Assembly: GCF_036173125.1 (NCBI RefSeq)
Contig: NZ_CP108054.1
Location: forward strand, 8,997,501-9,061,500
DNA length: 64,000 nucleotides
Direction: 5' to 3'
Source of the DNA: Streptomyces sp. NBC_00286
GTDB lineage: Bacteria; Actinomycetota; Actinomycetes; Streptomycetales; Streptomycetaceae
Part shown: piece after piece, positions 41,759-50,689 of the stretch
How the letters are laid out: each line of letters starts with the position of its first letter
Position numbering within the stretch: the stretch's first letter is position 1
Made by a program: the position numbers and the translations under genes
The notes under the pieces: model-generated
The model's database searches: none
The model's input: only the letters and a program-made list of their open reading frames with translations
What the model was told of the DNA's origin: nothing

Positions 41759-42799
41759 CTAGGAGTTCTGCGCGAGCAGGTCGTCGATCCGCGCGGTGTC
41801 GGCGTGCTGGACGAGCGTGATCGGCACCTGCGCGCTTGGGTTCGCCTTCCCGGCGGCGACGGCCATGGGTACGTCGACGATGGCGTTCGCGATGTCCTGG
41901 GGCGCCAGCGCGGCGGAGGCCCGGTAGAACGTGCCCTGCTTGATGGCGAGGAGGGAAGGGGCCGCTCCGTCCTGCCCTCCCACGAAGGTCTTGGCGTCGG
42001 CCTTCACCCGCCCCGTCTGCTGGAGGGCCTTGAAGCCGCCGTACGCGGCGGCGTCCGTGACGCCGAGGAGGATATTGAGGTCGGGGTGCTTGGCGAGGAT
42101 GGCCCGGGTCTTCGAGAGCCCGGTGTCCGGGTCGATGGCCTGCTCCTTCGCGACCACGTCGACACCGGGCGCGTGCTTGGTGAAGGCGTCGATCATGCCC
42201 TTCGTACGCTCACGGCCCAGCTGGATCGTGCTGTCGGTGAGGAACGCGATCTTGCCCTTGCCGCCGAGCCGCTCTTCGGCCCACTTCGCGGCGGCCTCCC
42301 CGAGCAGGGTGCCGCCCTCGAGGAAGCTGAACTGGATGTCCGCGCTCTGGTGTTGCAGCGTTCCGCCGTACGTCACCCAGATCAGCCCGGCGTCGAGGGC
42401 CCGCTTGGCGGTGGCCTCGGTGGCCTCGAAGACCATCGGGAACGACACGATGGCCGGGACCTTCTGCGAGACCCAGGCGCTCAGATTGGTGGCCTGAGTG
42501 TCGGCGTTGCTCGCGTCGCTCGTGGTCAGCAGGGTGATGCCGTGCTGCTTTGCGGCCTTGGTGGAGAGTTTCACCAGCGTCGAGTACAGGGGGAGCTGGG
42601 TGAACGGATAGTCCAGGCCGATCTTGGTGAGGGTCTTCGCCTCCGCCGACGAGCCGGCGGCCGCGGCTTTCGAGCTCGCGCCGTCGTCCGGCGCCGAACA
42701 GCCCGCGGCGGCCAGCGCGGTGGCCGCTGTGATGCCGCCGGACCATGCGAGGAACTGCCGGCGTGAAGCCGCGGAGGCGGCTTGCTGGAATCGGGTCAT
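41759..42799 (-). CDS. Periplasmic-type substrate-binding lipoprotein (RbsB-like)
   Basis: A 346-aa binding protein. A twin-arginine motif (SRRQFL) followed by a lipobox ending AAAGC-S indicates a Tat-exported lipoprotein. The mature part follows the two-lobe LacI/RbsB fold (PAIVSFPMVFEATEATAKRA, then FLTDSTIQLGRERTKGMIDA and NILLGVTDAAAYG). It is the first gene of the importer operon, transcribed leftward from the region with operator site 6. It should bind the compound imported by the permease and ATPase. Confidence 0.9.
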   Translation of the reverse strand: MTRFQQAASAASRRQFLAWSGGITAATALAAAGCSAPDDGASSKAAAAGSSAEAKTLTKIGLDYPFTQLPLYSTLVKLSTKAAKQHGITLLTTSDASNADTQATNLSAWVSQKVPAIVSFPMVFEATEATAKRALDAGLIWVTYGGTLQHQSADIQFSFLEGGTLLGEAAAKWAEERLGGKGKIAFLTDSTIQLGRERTKGMIDAFTKHAPGVDVVAKEQAIDPDTGLSKTRAILAKHPDLNILLGVTDAAAYGGFKALQQTGRVKADAKTFVGGQDGAAPSLLAIKQGTFYRASAALAPQDIANAIVDVPMAVAAGKANPSAQVPITLVQHADTARIDDLLAQNS

Positions 42800-42980
42800 G
42801 GCGGGGTTCTCCCAGGGAAACGGGCCCGTCACGGCGGGCGTCCGGCTGTGCCGAACAGGAAAGCGCCGGGCCTTGTGCCCTGCCATCCGTACAAATACCG
42901 ACTCTCCGAGCGCGCGGACGCCGAGCAGGAGGGGCCGGGTGCCGGAACGGTAAAAGCCTTGTCCGGGGCCCCGGACTCGC

Positions 42981-43002
42981 ATATCGTTAGGGCCCAAACG
43001 AT
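42981..43002. promoter_or_regulatory. Shared catabolic operator, site 6 (ABC operon/LuxR)
   Basis: Plus-strand core tcgttagggcccaaacga in the 249-bp divergent gap, 47 nt upstream of the GAF-LuxR gene and about 180 nt from the binding-protein start. Confidence 0.65.
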
Positions 43003-43048
43003 CGACCTCTGCAATCTTCGTAGCGCCAAGAGCCGTCGGGAGGTTCGC

Positions 43049-44071
43049 ATGCTCGGCCCCCAGCAGATCGCCGCCGCGACGCGCATCGGCATGCTCACGC
43101 GCGAGCGCGACACCGCCACGGCCTGCGGCCAGGCCTTGCAGGAACTCGGCCGCGCCCTTCCGTTCGACGCCGCGTCCCTGCTCGGGATCGATCCTGTATC
43201 CGGGGCGCATGTGCAGATCGCCGGCGTCGGCTACCCAGCCGCGGCCTCGCAGTCCCTGGCCGCCGAGTTCGTCTCGACGCCGTGGTACGCCAACGTCGTA
43301 CGACAGGAGCTGCCGCGCTCCATCTCCGAGGACGCCGACGATCCCGGACCGCGCTTCCGGCACGGCTGGTTCTACGCAGAGCGAGTCCGCCCCGCCGGCT
43401 TCCGTGACGGGCTGACCGGCGCGCTGCGCCACCAAGGCCGCCTCGTCGGCCTCATCCACCTCTCCGCGGAAGGCGCGGACATCTACGACACCGAGGCGCG
43501 ACACCTGCTCGCCTCGATCCTGCCCGCACTGGGCGCCCTCGCCGACCCCACCGCACACGCCGGTGGCTTCCACGAACTCCCGGCGGGAGCGGCGGCGAAC
43601 CTCGTCACTTCCGGCGGCGTCATCGACCTGCCGGGCCGGGCGCCCGCCGAGGCGCTGGACGACGAGGACTTCCGACGGATCACGGAGGCGTTCACCCTCT
43701 CGCGGGGCCTGCGGCTGCGGGCGTTGTGGCCGGTCGGCTCCGGATGGTGCCGGGTGGTGCTGCAACGGTGCACGGCGGGTCCGGCGGCACGCGAGGCGGT
43801 CCTGGTGTCCGAGGAGCGCGCCGAGCTGCCGTACGGCCTGAGCCCGCGCGAACTCGAAGTCCTCACGCGAGCCGCCCGGGGCCAGACCAACCAGGCCATC
43901 GCGCAGGCCCTGTTCCTGTCGCCACGCACCGTGCACAGCCACATCGAGCACCTGCTGCGCAAGACCGGCTGCACCTCGCGCGCCGAGGCGACGGCGCTCG
44001 CCGTACGCGACGGTGTGCTGCGGCCCGCGCCCGAGGACATCGAGTACTTCGTGGAGAGGGAACCCAGATGA
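43049..44071 (+). CDS. GAF-like LuxR-family regulator
   Basis: A 340-aa regulator. A GAF-like sensor covers about 20-170 (LPFDAASLLGIDPVSGAHVQ, later GLIHLSAEGADIY). The C-terminal 65 residues are a LuxR helix-turn-helix (LSPRELEVLTRAARGQTNQA, then TVHSHIEHLLRKTG). The ATG at 43049 is preceded by GGGAGG. It overlaps the LLM monooxygenase by 4 nt and is divergent from the importer operon, so it may activate both. The ligand is unknown. Confidence 0.88.
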   Translation: MLGPQQIAAATRIGMLTRERDTATACGQALQELGRALPFDAASLLGIDPVSGAHVQIAGVGYPAAASQSLAAEFVSTPWYANVVRQELPRSISEDADDPGPRFRHGWFYAERVRPAGFRDGLTGALRHQGRLVGLIHLSAEGADIYDTEARHLLASILPALGALADPTAHAGGFHELPAGAAANLVTSGGVIDLPGRAPAEALDDEDFRRITEAFTLSRGLRLRALWPVGSGWCRVVLQRCTAGPAAREAVLVSEERAELPYGLSPRELEVLTRAARGQTNQAIAQALFLSPRTVHSHIEHLLRKTGCTSRAEATALAVRDGVLRPAPEDIEYFVEREPR

Positions 44072-45021
44072 CGTCCCCTGTGACCACCACACCCCGCATG
44101 CTGCTCGTCCTCAGCGAGAACTGGACCCTGACCGGCGGCCGCGCCGACCTGCCCAGGGCGGTCCGGTGGGCCCGCGAGGCCGAGGACGCCGGCTTCGACT
44201 CGGTGATGGTCAGCGAACACATCGTGCTCGGCCCCGACGCCGGTGCCGACGGCATCATGGGCAACCCCCGCGACTACGCCCTCCCGGGCAACCAGGACCC
44301 GTACACACCCTGGCCCAACTCCCTGCTCCTGCTCGCCGCCATCGCCTCCGTCACCGAACGCCTGCGCCTCGCCGCCGCGGCCGTCCTCGCCCCGCTGCGC
44401 CATCCGCTGCTCATGGCGCGGGAGTTGGGCACTCTCGACCTGATCAGCGAGGGGCGGCTGCTGGTGCAGCCCACGGTCAGCTGGAGCAGGGACGAGTACG
44501 ACGCGATGGGAGTGCCCTTTGGCAGACGAGGCCGGCTGCTCGACGAGCACCTGGAGGTCTGGGCGAAGGCATGGGGACCGTCCCCGATCTCGCACGACAG
44601 CGAGCACTACCCGTTCCGGGACGTCTACTTCGAGCCCAAGGCATACCGACCGGAGGGCCCACGGCTGTGGTTCGGCGGCCAACACCTGCACGGCCCCGTC
44701 CTGCGTCGGCTCGTCCAGTACGGCCACGGCTTCCACCCCCTGGGCCGGCCCACACCGCAGGACATGCAATTGCTGAAGGAAGCCATGGCGGCGGCCGGCC
44801 GGGACGTCACCGACCTGGAGATGATCGGCGGCACCCAGGCCGTGTTCCCCGACGACCGCTCCACGGCGGATCTCGGCGCGGCCCTGGCATCGATCCCGGA
44901 ACAACTGGAACAGGGCTTCACGACCTTCTGCATCAAGCCGAACCAGTTCATCGACGACCCGGACGGGGTCGGGACGTTCTGCCATGACGTGATGCGCCGG
45001 GTGACAGCGCTGACCGCGTAG
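44068..45021 (+). CDS. LLM-class flavin-dependent monooxygenase
   Basis: A 317-aa luciferase-like TIM-barrel oxidoreductase using FMN or F420. Blocks include WAREAEDAGFDSVMVSEHIV, the core ERLRLAAAAVLAPLRHP and PRLWFGGQ. It is translated by ATGA overlap from the GAF-LuxR gene. Members oxidise diverse small molecules (alkanesulfonates, amines, ketones) or use F420. Within this regulon it may open an alternative oxidation step. No flavin reductase is adjacent, which slightly favours F420. Confidence 0.85.
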   Translation: MTSPVTTTPRMLLVLSENWTLTGGRADLPRAVRWAREAEDAGFDSVMVSEHIVLGPDAGADGIMGNPRDYALPGNQDPYTPWPNSLLLLAAIASVTERLRLAAAAVLAPLRHPLLMARELGTLDLISEGRLLVQPTVSWSRDEYDAMGVPFGRRGRLLDEHLEVWAKAWGPSPISHDSEHYPFRDVYFEPKAYRPEGPRLWFGGQHLHGPVLRRLVQYGHGFHPLGRPTPQDMQLLKEAMAAAGRDVTDLEMIGGTQAVFPDDRSTADLGAALASIPEQLEQGFTTFCIKPNQFIDDPDGVGTFCHDVMRRVTALTA

Positions 45022-45167
45022 TGCGGGCCCTCTCAGCGACTTGCCCGGGTGGGCTGCGCTGTGGTGAGGATCTCGGTGTGCCTCGCGAAGCCGTTCCGTA
45101 CCCTGGTCCGGAGAAATAGCCCTTGACCTGCAAACGCAGGCAGGGAGCCGAATTCTGGGAGCGCCCA

Positions 45168-45596
45168 ATGCTGCGTACCATGTTCAAGTCCAAGATCCAC
45201 CGCGCCACCGTCACCCAAGCCGACCTGCACTACGTCGGGTCCGTGACCATCGACGCCGATCTGCTCGACGCCGCCGACCTGTTGCCCGGCGAGCTGGTCC
45301 ACATCGTCGACATCACCAACGGCGCCCGCCTGGAGACGTACGTCATCGAAGGCGAGCGCGGCTCCGGCGTGATCGGCATCAACGGTGCGGCGGCCCACCT
45401 GGTGCACCCCGGCGACCTGGTGATCCTCATCAGCTACGCCCAGGTCTCCGACGCCGAGGCCCGCGCCCTACGGCCCCGGGTCGTGCACGTCGACGCCGGC
45501 AACCGGATCGTCTCGCTCGGCGCGGACCCCTCCGAGCCGGTTCCGGACTCGGACCAGGAACGCAGCCCGCAGGCCGTGCCCGCGGTCACCGTCTGA
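45168..45596 (+). CDS. panD: Aspartate 1-decarboxylase
   Basis: A 142-aa pyruvoyl enzyme that makes beta-alanine from aspartate for pantothenate and CoA. The self-cleavage site Gly24-Ser25 (HYVGSVTID) is intact, with the N-terminal [16 protein letters not shown] and [14 protein letters not shown] blocks of the family. It has a C-terminal extension of about 20 residues past the usual end. The ATG at 45168 begins the conserved [11 protein letters not shown]. It is monocistronic, away from other pantothenate genes. Confidence 0.96.
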   Translation: MLRTMFKSKIHRATVTQADLHYVGSVTIDADLLDAADLLPGELVHIVDITNGARLETYVIEGERGSGVIGINGAAAHLVHPGDLVILISYAQVSDAEARALRPRVVHVDAGNRIVSLGADPSEPVPDSDQERSPQAVPAVTV

Positions 45597-45704
45597 CCCT
45601 CCATCCGGGCCCCGTACGTCCCGCGACGGGGTGAGTGGGCGTACGGCGCACGGGTACGCGTGGGACAAGTCCAGGGCCGAAGTTCCACATGGCTGGAGGA
45701 CACG

Positions 45705-45893
45705 ATGACCCACCCGAACCCCGACCCCACGCGCCCCGGCCCTCCTCCGGGCCCCGGCCCCGACCGCCCGGAACCCCTCCCGGATCCGATCCCCAACCCC
45801 AAGCCCCACCCGGTACCGGACCCCAGCCCGTCCCCGGTCCCAGAGCCTCCGGGCCCCGAACCACTGCCGAAGCCCGGGCCGCTGCAGCCGTAG
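45705..45893 (+). CDS. Proline-rich small protein, 62 aa
   Basis: An ATG with GGAGG 6 nt upstream opens a 62-codon frame, MTHPNPDPTRPGPPPGPGP onwards, in which nearly half the residues are Pro with Asp, Glu and Gly. It has no signal peptide or membrane helix and is followed within 14 nt by a strong terminator. The frame is free of the dispersed repeats that begin just after. It may be an intrinsically disordered, polyproline-helix protein. I recall short Pro-rich proteins being annotated in streptomycetes but no function. Confidence 0.55.
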   Translation: MTHPNPDPTRPGPPPGPGPDRPEPLPDPIPNPKPHPVPDPSPSPVPEPPGPEPLPKPGPLQP

Positions 45894-45906
45894 GGGGCGA
45901 ACAACA

Positions 45907-45947
45907 CGGTGGCCCGGTGCGGAAAGCTTCCGCACCGGGCCACCGTG
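45907..45947 (+). terminator. 19-bp stem terminator
   Basis: Perfect 19-bp inverted repeat (45907-45925 against 45929-45947) with a 3-nt loop, directly after the Pro-rich ORF. Its right arm is the start of the tandem repeat array. Confidence 0.85.
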
Positions 45948-46115
45948 ACAATTCCGGTTCAGGCGTGGGCGCGCCCCCGTAGGGGCGCGGGGCTGTACCG
46001 GGCCACTGTGTCAGCTCCGGCTCAGCACGGGCACCCTGTTGGGGCGCGGCGCTGAACGGGGCCACCATGTCAATTCGGGTTCAGACAGGCGCCCTGTCAG
46101 GGGCGCGGGGCTGTA
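45936..46115 (+). repeat. Three degenerate tandem units of about 60 bp
   Basis: Units begin with ccgggccaccgtg (45936), ccgggccactgtg (45998) and cggggccaccatg (46057). Each continues through a (g)tca and tcnggttcag-like stretch to a gggcgcgg-gctg end. The last unit runs into copy E of the dispersed repeat. Confidence 0.7.
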
Positions 46116-46205
46116 TCAATTTGCGGCTCCGCCGCGATGGGGGTCCCCCCGCTCGAGCGAAGCCGAGAGTGGGGGAGCGACAAGCCACGACGGGCCCGCA
46201 GCCGC
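46096..46205 (+). repeat. Dispersed repeat, copy E (long form)
   Basis: ggggcgcggggctgtatc and ttgcggctccgccgcg are followed by an extra module, atgggggtcccccc to gtgggggagcgac (about 46137-46184), then aagccacgacggg. Short-form copies lack this module. Confidence 0.8.
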
Positions 46206-46229
46206 CCACCCCCAGAACCTCCCGAGCTA

Positions 46230-47669
46230 CTAGCCAGCCACCTCAGACCGATCCCCACCCCACAACGTGTGGAACGACCCCTCCCGATCCACACGCCGAT
46301 ACGTGTGCGCCCCAAAGAAGTCCCGCTGCCCCTGCGTAAGCGCCGCAGGCAACCGCTCCGCACGCAGCGCGTCGTAGTACGACAGTGCCGCGGCGAACCC
46401 CGGCGTAGGAACCCCCTGCTGAACCGCCGTGGCAAGGACGGCCCGCCAGTCGTCCTGAGCCGCCCCGATCTCCTGGGCGAAGGTGGCGTCGGAGAGCAGG
46501 CTGGGCAGATCCGGCCGAGTGTCGTACGCGGACCGAATCCGGTCCAGGAACGCCGCGCGAATAATGCACCCACCGCGCCAGAGCGAGGACACCGCACCCA
46601 GATCGACGTTCCAGTCGTACTCCGCGCTGCCCGCAGCGATCTTGTGGAAGCCCTGCGTGTACGACACGATCTTCGAGGCGTACAAGGCCTGTTCCACCTG
46701 GTCGGCGAAGGCCCCCGCCGCGGCGGAGTCGAGCGGCGCCGCCTTCGGCCCGGCGAGCCCCCGCGAGGCCTCGCGCAGCTCCGTGTGGCCCGACAGCGAC
46801 CGCGCGAAGACCGCCTCCGCGATGCCCGACACCGGCACGCCCAGGTCCAACGCGATCTGCACGGTCCAGCGCCCCGTGCCCTTCTGCTCGGCCTGGTCCT
46901 GCACGACGTCCACGAAGGGCTTGCCCGTGGCCGCGTCCACGTGGGAGAGGACCTCGGCGGTGATCTCGATCAGGTAGGAGTCAAGGCGTCCGGTGTTCCA
47001 GGTGCGGAAGATGTCCGCGATCTGCGCGGGGGAGTAGCCCGCCACATCACGCAGCAGCTGGTATGCCTCGCCGATCAGCTGCATGTCCGCGTACTCGATG
47101 CCGTTGTGCACCATCTTCACGAAGTGACCGGCACCGTCCGGACCGACGTGCGAGACGCAGGGCGAACCGTCGGCCGCCTTGGCCGAGATCTTCTCCAGCA
47201 TCGGGCCCAGCGAGTCGTACGACGCTTTCGGGCCGCCCGGCATGATGCTCGGCCCGTTCAGCGCGCCCTCCTCGCCACCGGAGACGCCCATGCCGACGAA
47301 GTGGATGCCCTGCTCGCGCAGGTCGCGCTCCCGGCGCCGGGTGTCCGCGAAGTGGGCGTTGCCCCCGTCGATGATCATGTCGCCGGGCTCCAGGAGCGGA
47401 GCGAACTCCTGGATCACCGCGTCGGTCGGGTCGCCGGCCTTCACCATGATCACCAGTCGGCGCGGGCGCTCCAGGGCGGCCACGAACTCCTTGGCGGTCT
47501 CGGCCGCGATGAAGTTCCCCTCGTTGCCGAACTCTTCGACCAGCGCGTGTGTGCGCGACGACGTCCGGTTGTGCAGGGCGACCGTGTATCCGTTGCGCGC
47601 GAAGTTGCGGGCGAGATTGCGCCCCATGACCGCGAGACCCGTCACGCCGATCTGCGCTGAAGTGCTCAT
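46230..47669 (-). CDS. gnd: 6-phosphogluconate dehydrogenase, decarboxylating
   Basis: A 479-aa enzyme of the oxidative pentose phosphate pathway that converts 6-phosphogluconate to ribulose-5-phosphate, CO2 and NADPH. The N-terminal GLAVMGRNLARNFARNGY binds NADP, GGEEGALNGPSIMPGG and GAGHFVKMVHNGIEYADMQ carry substrate and catalytic residues (Lys and Asn), and the long C-terminal helical domain is complete. The length matches the dimeric long form (about 470-480 aa). It is divergent from the Rpf gene. The downstream side is occupied by the repeat array. Confidence 0.96.
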   Translation of the reverse strand: MSTSAQIGVTGLAVMGRNLARNFARNGYTVALHNRTSSRTHALVEEFGNEGNFIAAETAKEFVAALERPRRLVIMVKAGDPTDAVIQEFAPLLEPGDMIIDGGNAHFADTRRRERDLREQGIHFVGMGVSGGEEGALNGPSIMPGGPKASYDSLGPMLEKISAKAADGSPCVSHVGPDGAGHFVKMVHNGIEYADMQLIGEAYQLLRDVAGYSPAQIADIFRTWNTGRLDSYLIEITAEVLSHVDAATGKPFVDVVQDQAEQKGTGRWTVQIALDLGVPVSGIAEAVFARSLSGHTELREASRGLAGPKAAPLDSAAAGAFADQVEQALYASKIVSYTQGFHKIAAGSAEYDWNVDLGAVSSLWRGGCIIRAAFLDRIRSAYDTRPDLPSLLSDATFAQEIGAAQDDWRAVLATAVQQGVPTPGFAAALSYYDALRAERLPAALTQGQRDFFGAHTYRRVDREGSFHTLWGGDRSEVAG

Positions 47670-47814
47670 ACGGTTGGCTCCTAAAAGGTCCTGAAAACGG
47701 TGGTGCTCGTCAGTATCGCCCCACTGACCATCCTGACTTGCCGACGATGTGTACGCATGGCGTGCCGTTCTGCCTCAGCCGACGCGCAACAAGGGTGCAT
47801 TCCCGGTCACTTGA

Positions 47815-49059
<1,245 letters not shown>

Positions 49060-49083
49060 CGGCTTCGCCGCGTACGCCTGATC

Positions 49084-50274
49084 TCAGGTTCTGATGCGGG
49101 AGCCGGCCACCACCGGCACCGGAAGCAGCGGGATGTAGAGGCCGGCGTACGGACTTGGCTGCCTCGCCGATTCGTCCGCGCCGTCCCGCGTATCGTCGCG
49201 CGGCGGCGGCCCGTTGGACCCGATGCGCGTCAGACCGGCCGCCTCCCGTATGGCCACCGGCGTCGGCACGACGACCGCGGCGGGCGCCAGCGGCAACTCG
49301 TGCCGTACCGCCTCGGCCCCTTCCCCTACCGGTGTCGCGGCGGCGACCAGCGCCGCCGCCTCGACGGTCCGCTGCTCGGGCAGCGCGACAAGCTCGGCGG
49401 CCGGGATCAGGGCGGGCTCGTCCGCAACCGGCTCCGTACGCTCCGTGCTGGTGATCCGCTCCGACGTCAGGAGGATCAGTCCGCCCGCCGCGATGACACC
49501 GCAGCCCAGGGCGAGAACGGTGCCCGTCGAGCCGTACCGGAAGGTCTCGCCGAACATCGTGATGCCGACCGCGGCCGCCACCACAGGGTTCACCACCGTC
49601 AGCGTGGCCAGCGGCGCCGCGAGTCCCGCACCCCGGTAGGCGGCCTGCGAGAGCAGCAGGCCGGCCGTGGCCAGGACGCCGATCGCCGCCAGAGCGGGCA
49701 GCTGGCCGAGCGCGAAGCCGCCCGTCCAGTCCACCGCGACCGTCTTCGTGAACACCGACGACATACCGAACGCGACACCGGAGGCGATCGCCAGCAGCAC
49801 ACTGCGCACCGCGGGGTGCCGGTGTGCCGCGCGGGCCGCCATCATCAGGCCCACCACCGCACCGCCCGTGGCCAGGGCCACCGCCAGCTGCTGGGAGTTG
49901 TTCAAGGACTGCGAATCGGCCGTGCCGACCAGCGACAGCAATCCGGCCAGTCCGACCGTCGCCATGATCGCGCCACGCCAGGCAGTCGCACCGGCCTTGC
50001 GGCGCACGAAGAGAGCCGCCATGGGGAGCGCGAACACTATGGTCAGCGCGCCCAGCGGCTGCACCAGACTGAGGGGCCCGAAGGCGAGAGCGACGACGTG
50101 CAGCAGGCCACCGAGGCCGTTCAGACCCACCGCGGCCCACCAGGCGGGGCGGCGCATGGGCGCGTACGACTGGTCCGGTGTCTCCACGGCGACCCGTTCC
50201 TGCACGATCGCGCCACCGGCGTAGGCGACGGCGGACACGAGCGAAAGCAGCACAGACAGTGCGAGGGCGCTCAT
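49084..50274 (-). CDS. DMT-superfamily transporter with C-terminal extension
   Basis: Membrane protein of 396 aa. About nine hydrophobic helices occupy residues 1-275 (SALALSVLLSLVSAVAYAGG; PLGALTIVFALPMAALFV; LATLTVVNPVVAAAVGI), the layout of drug/metabolite or NIPA-like transporters. The last 120 residues are a low-complexity cytoplasmic tail. It is convergent with the Rpf gene (24-nt gap) and divergent from the glycogen genes. The substrate is unknown. Confidence 0.85.
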   Translation of the reverse strand: MSALALSVLLSLVSAVAYAGGAIVQERVAVETPDQSYAPMRRPAWWAAVGLNGLGGLLHVVALAFGPLSLVQPLGALTIVFALPMAALFVRRKAGATAWRGAIMATVGLAGLLSLVGTADSQSLNNSQQLAVALATGGAVVGLMMAARAAHRHPAVRSVLLAIASGVAFGMSSVFTKTVAVDWTGGFALGQLPALAAIGVLATAGLLLSQAAYRGAGLAAPLATLTVVNPVVAAAVGITMFGETFRYGSTGTVLALGCGVIAAGGLILLTSERITSTERTEPVADEPALIPAAELVALPEQRTVEAAALVAAATPVGEGAEAVRHELPLAPAAVVVPTPVAIREAAGLTRIGSNGPPPRDDTRDGADESARQPSPYAGLYIPLLPVPVVAGSRIRT

Positions 50275-50689
50275 GGGTCCCTCCTCTGCGTCTGGCTGGC
50301 GCGCTCCGGCCGGCGAGGAGTCCGGCGCGGCGAACGGTCGGTTTTCATGCTGAATACGATGCCTTTCAAAGGCGTTCGCGTCGTCGTCCTTGAGCAGGCA
50401 TTGAGTCCTACTGCCGATGGAGTACGACGGGCGCTCTGTCCTCCCCTGGTTGGGTGACGTCCCCTACAACTTCCATGTTCCGGCCGGTATGCCCGTTTGG
50501 GCCACTTGAATTTCGTGCGTCTCGGCCGGATCCCGAACCTGGCCACGTTCCGTGTCCGCGGGGTCGCACGCTGGTTCGCTTCGCCCGCCCGTCATGCCGT
50601 TCCCACACCGCTGTCACTTGCGGTCTTCCCCATAGGGCCCGTTCTGGGTGACCATGGGGGAACCAGCCGCTGAGACAGGGGGTAACCGG
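50275..50689. other. Divergent intergenic region upstream of glgA
   Basis: A 415-bp gap. It contains a short inverted repeat, cctttcaaagg (50361-50371), and otherwise no supported gene. Promoters for the DMT and glgA genes must lie here. Confidence 0.4.
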
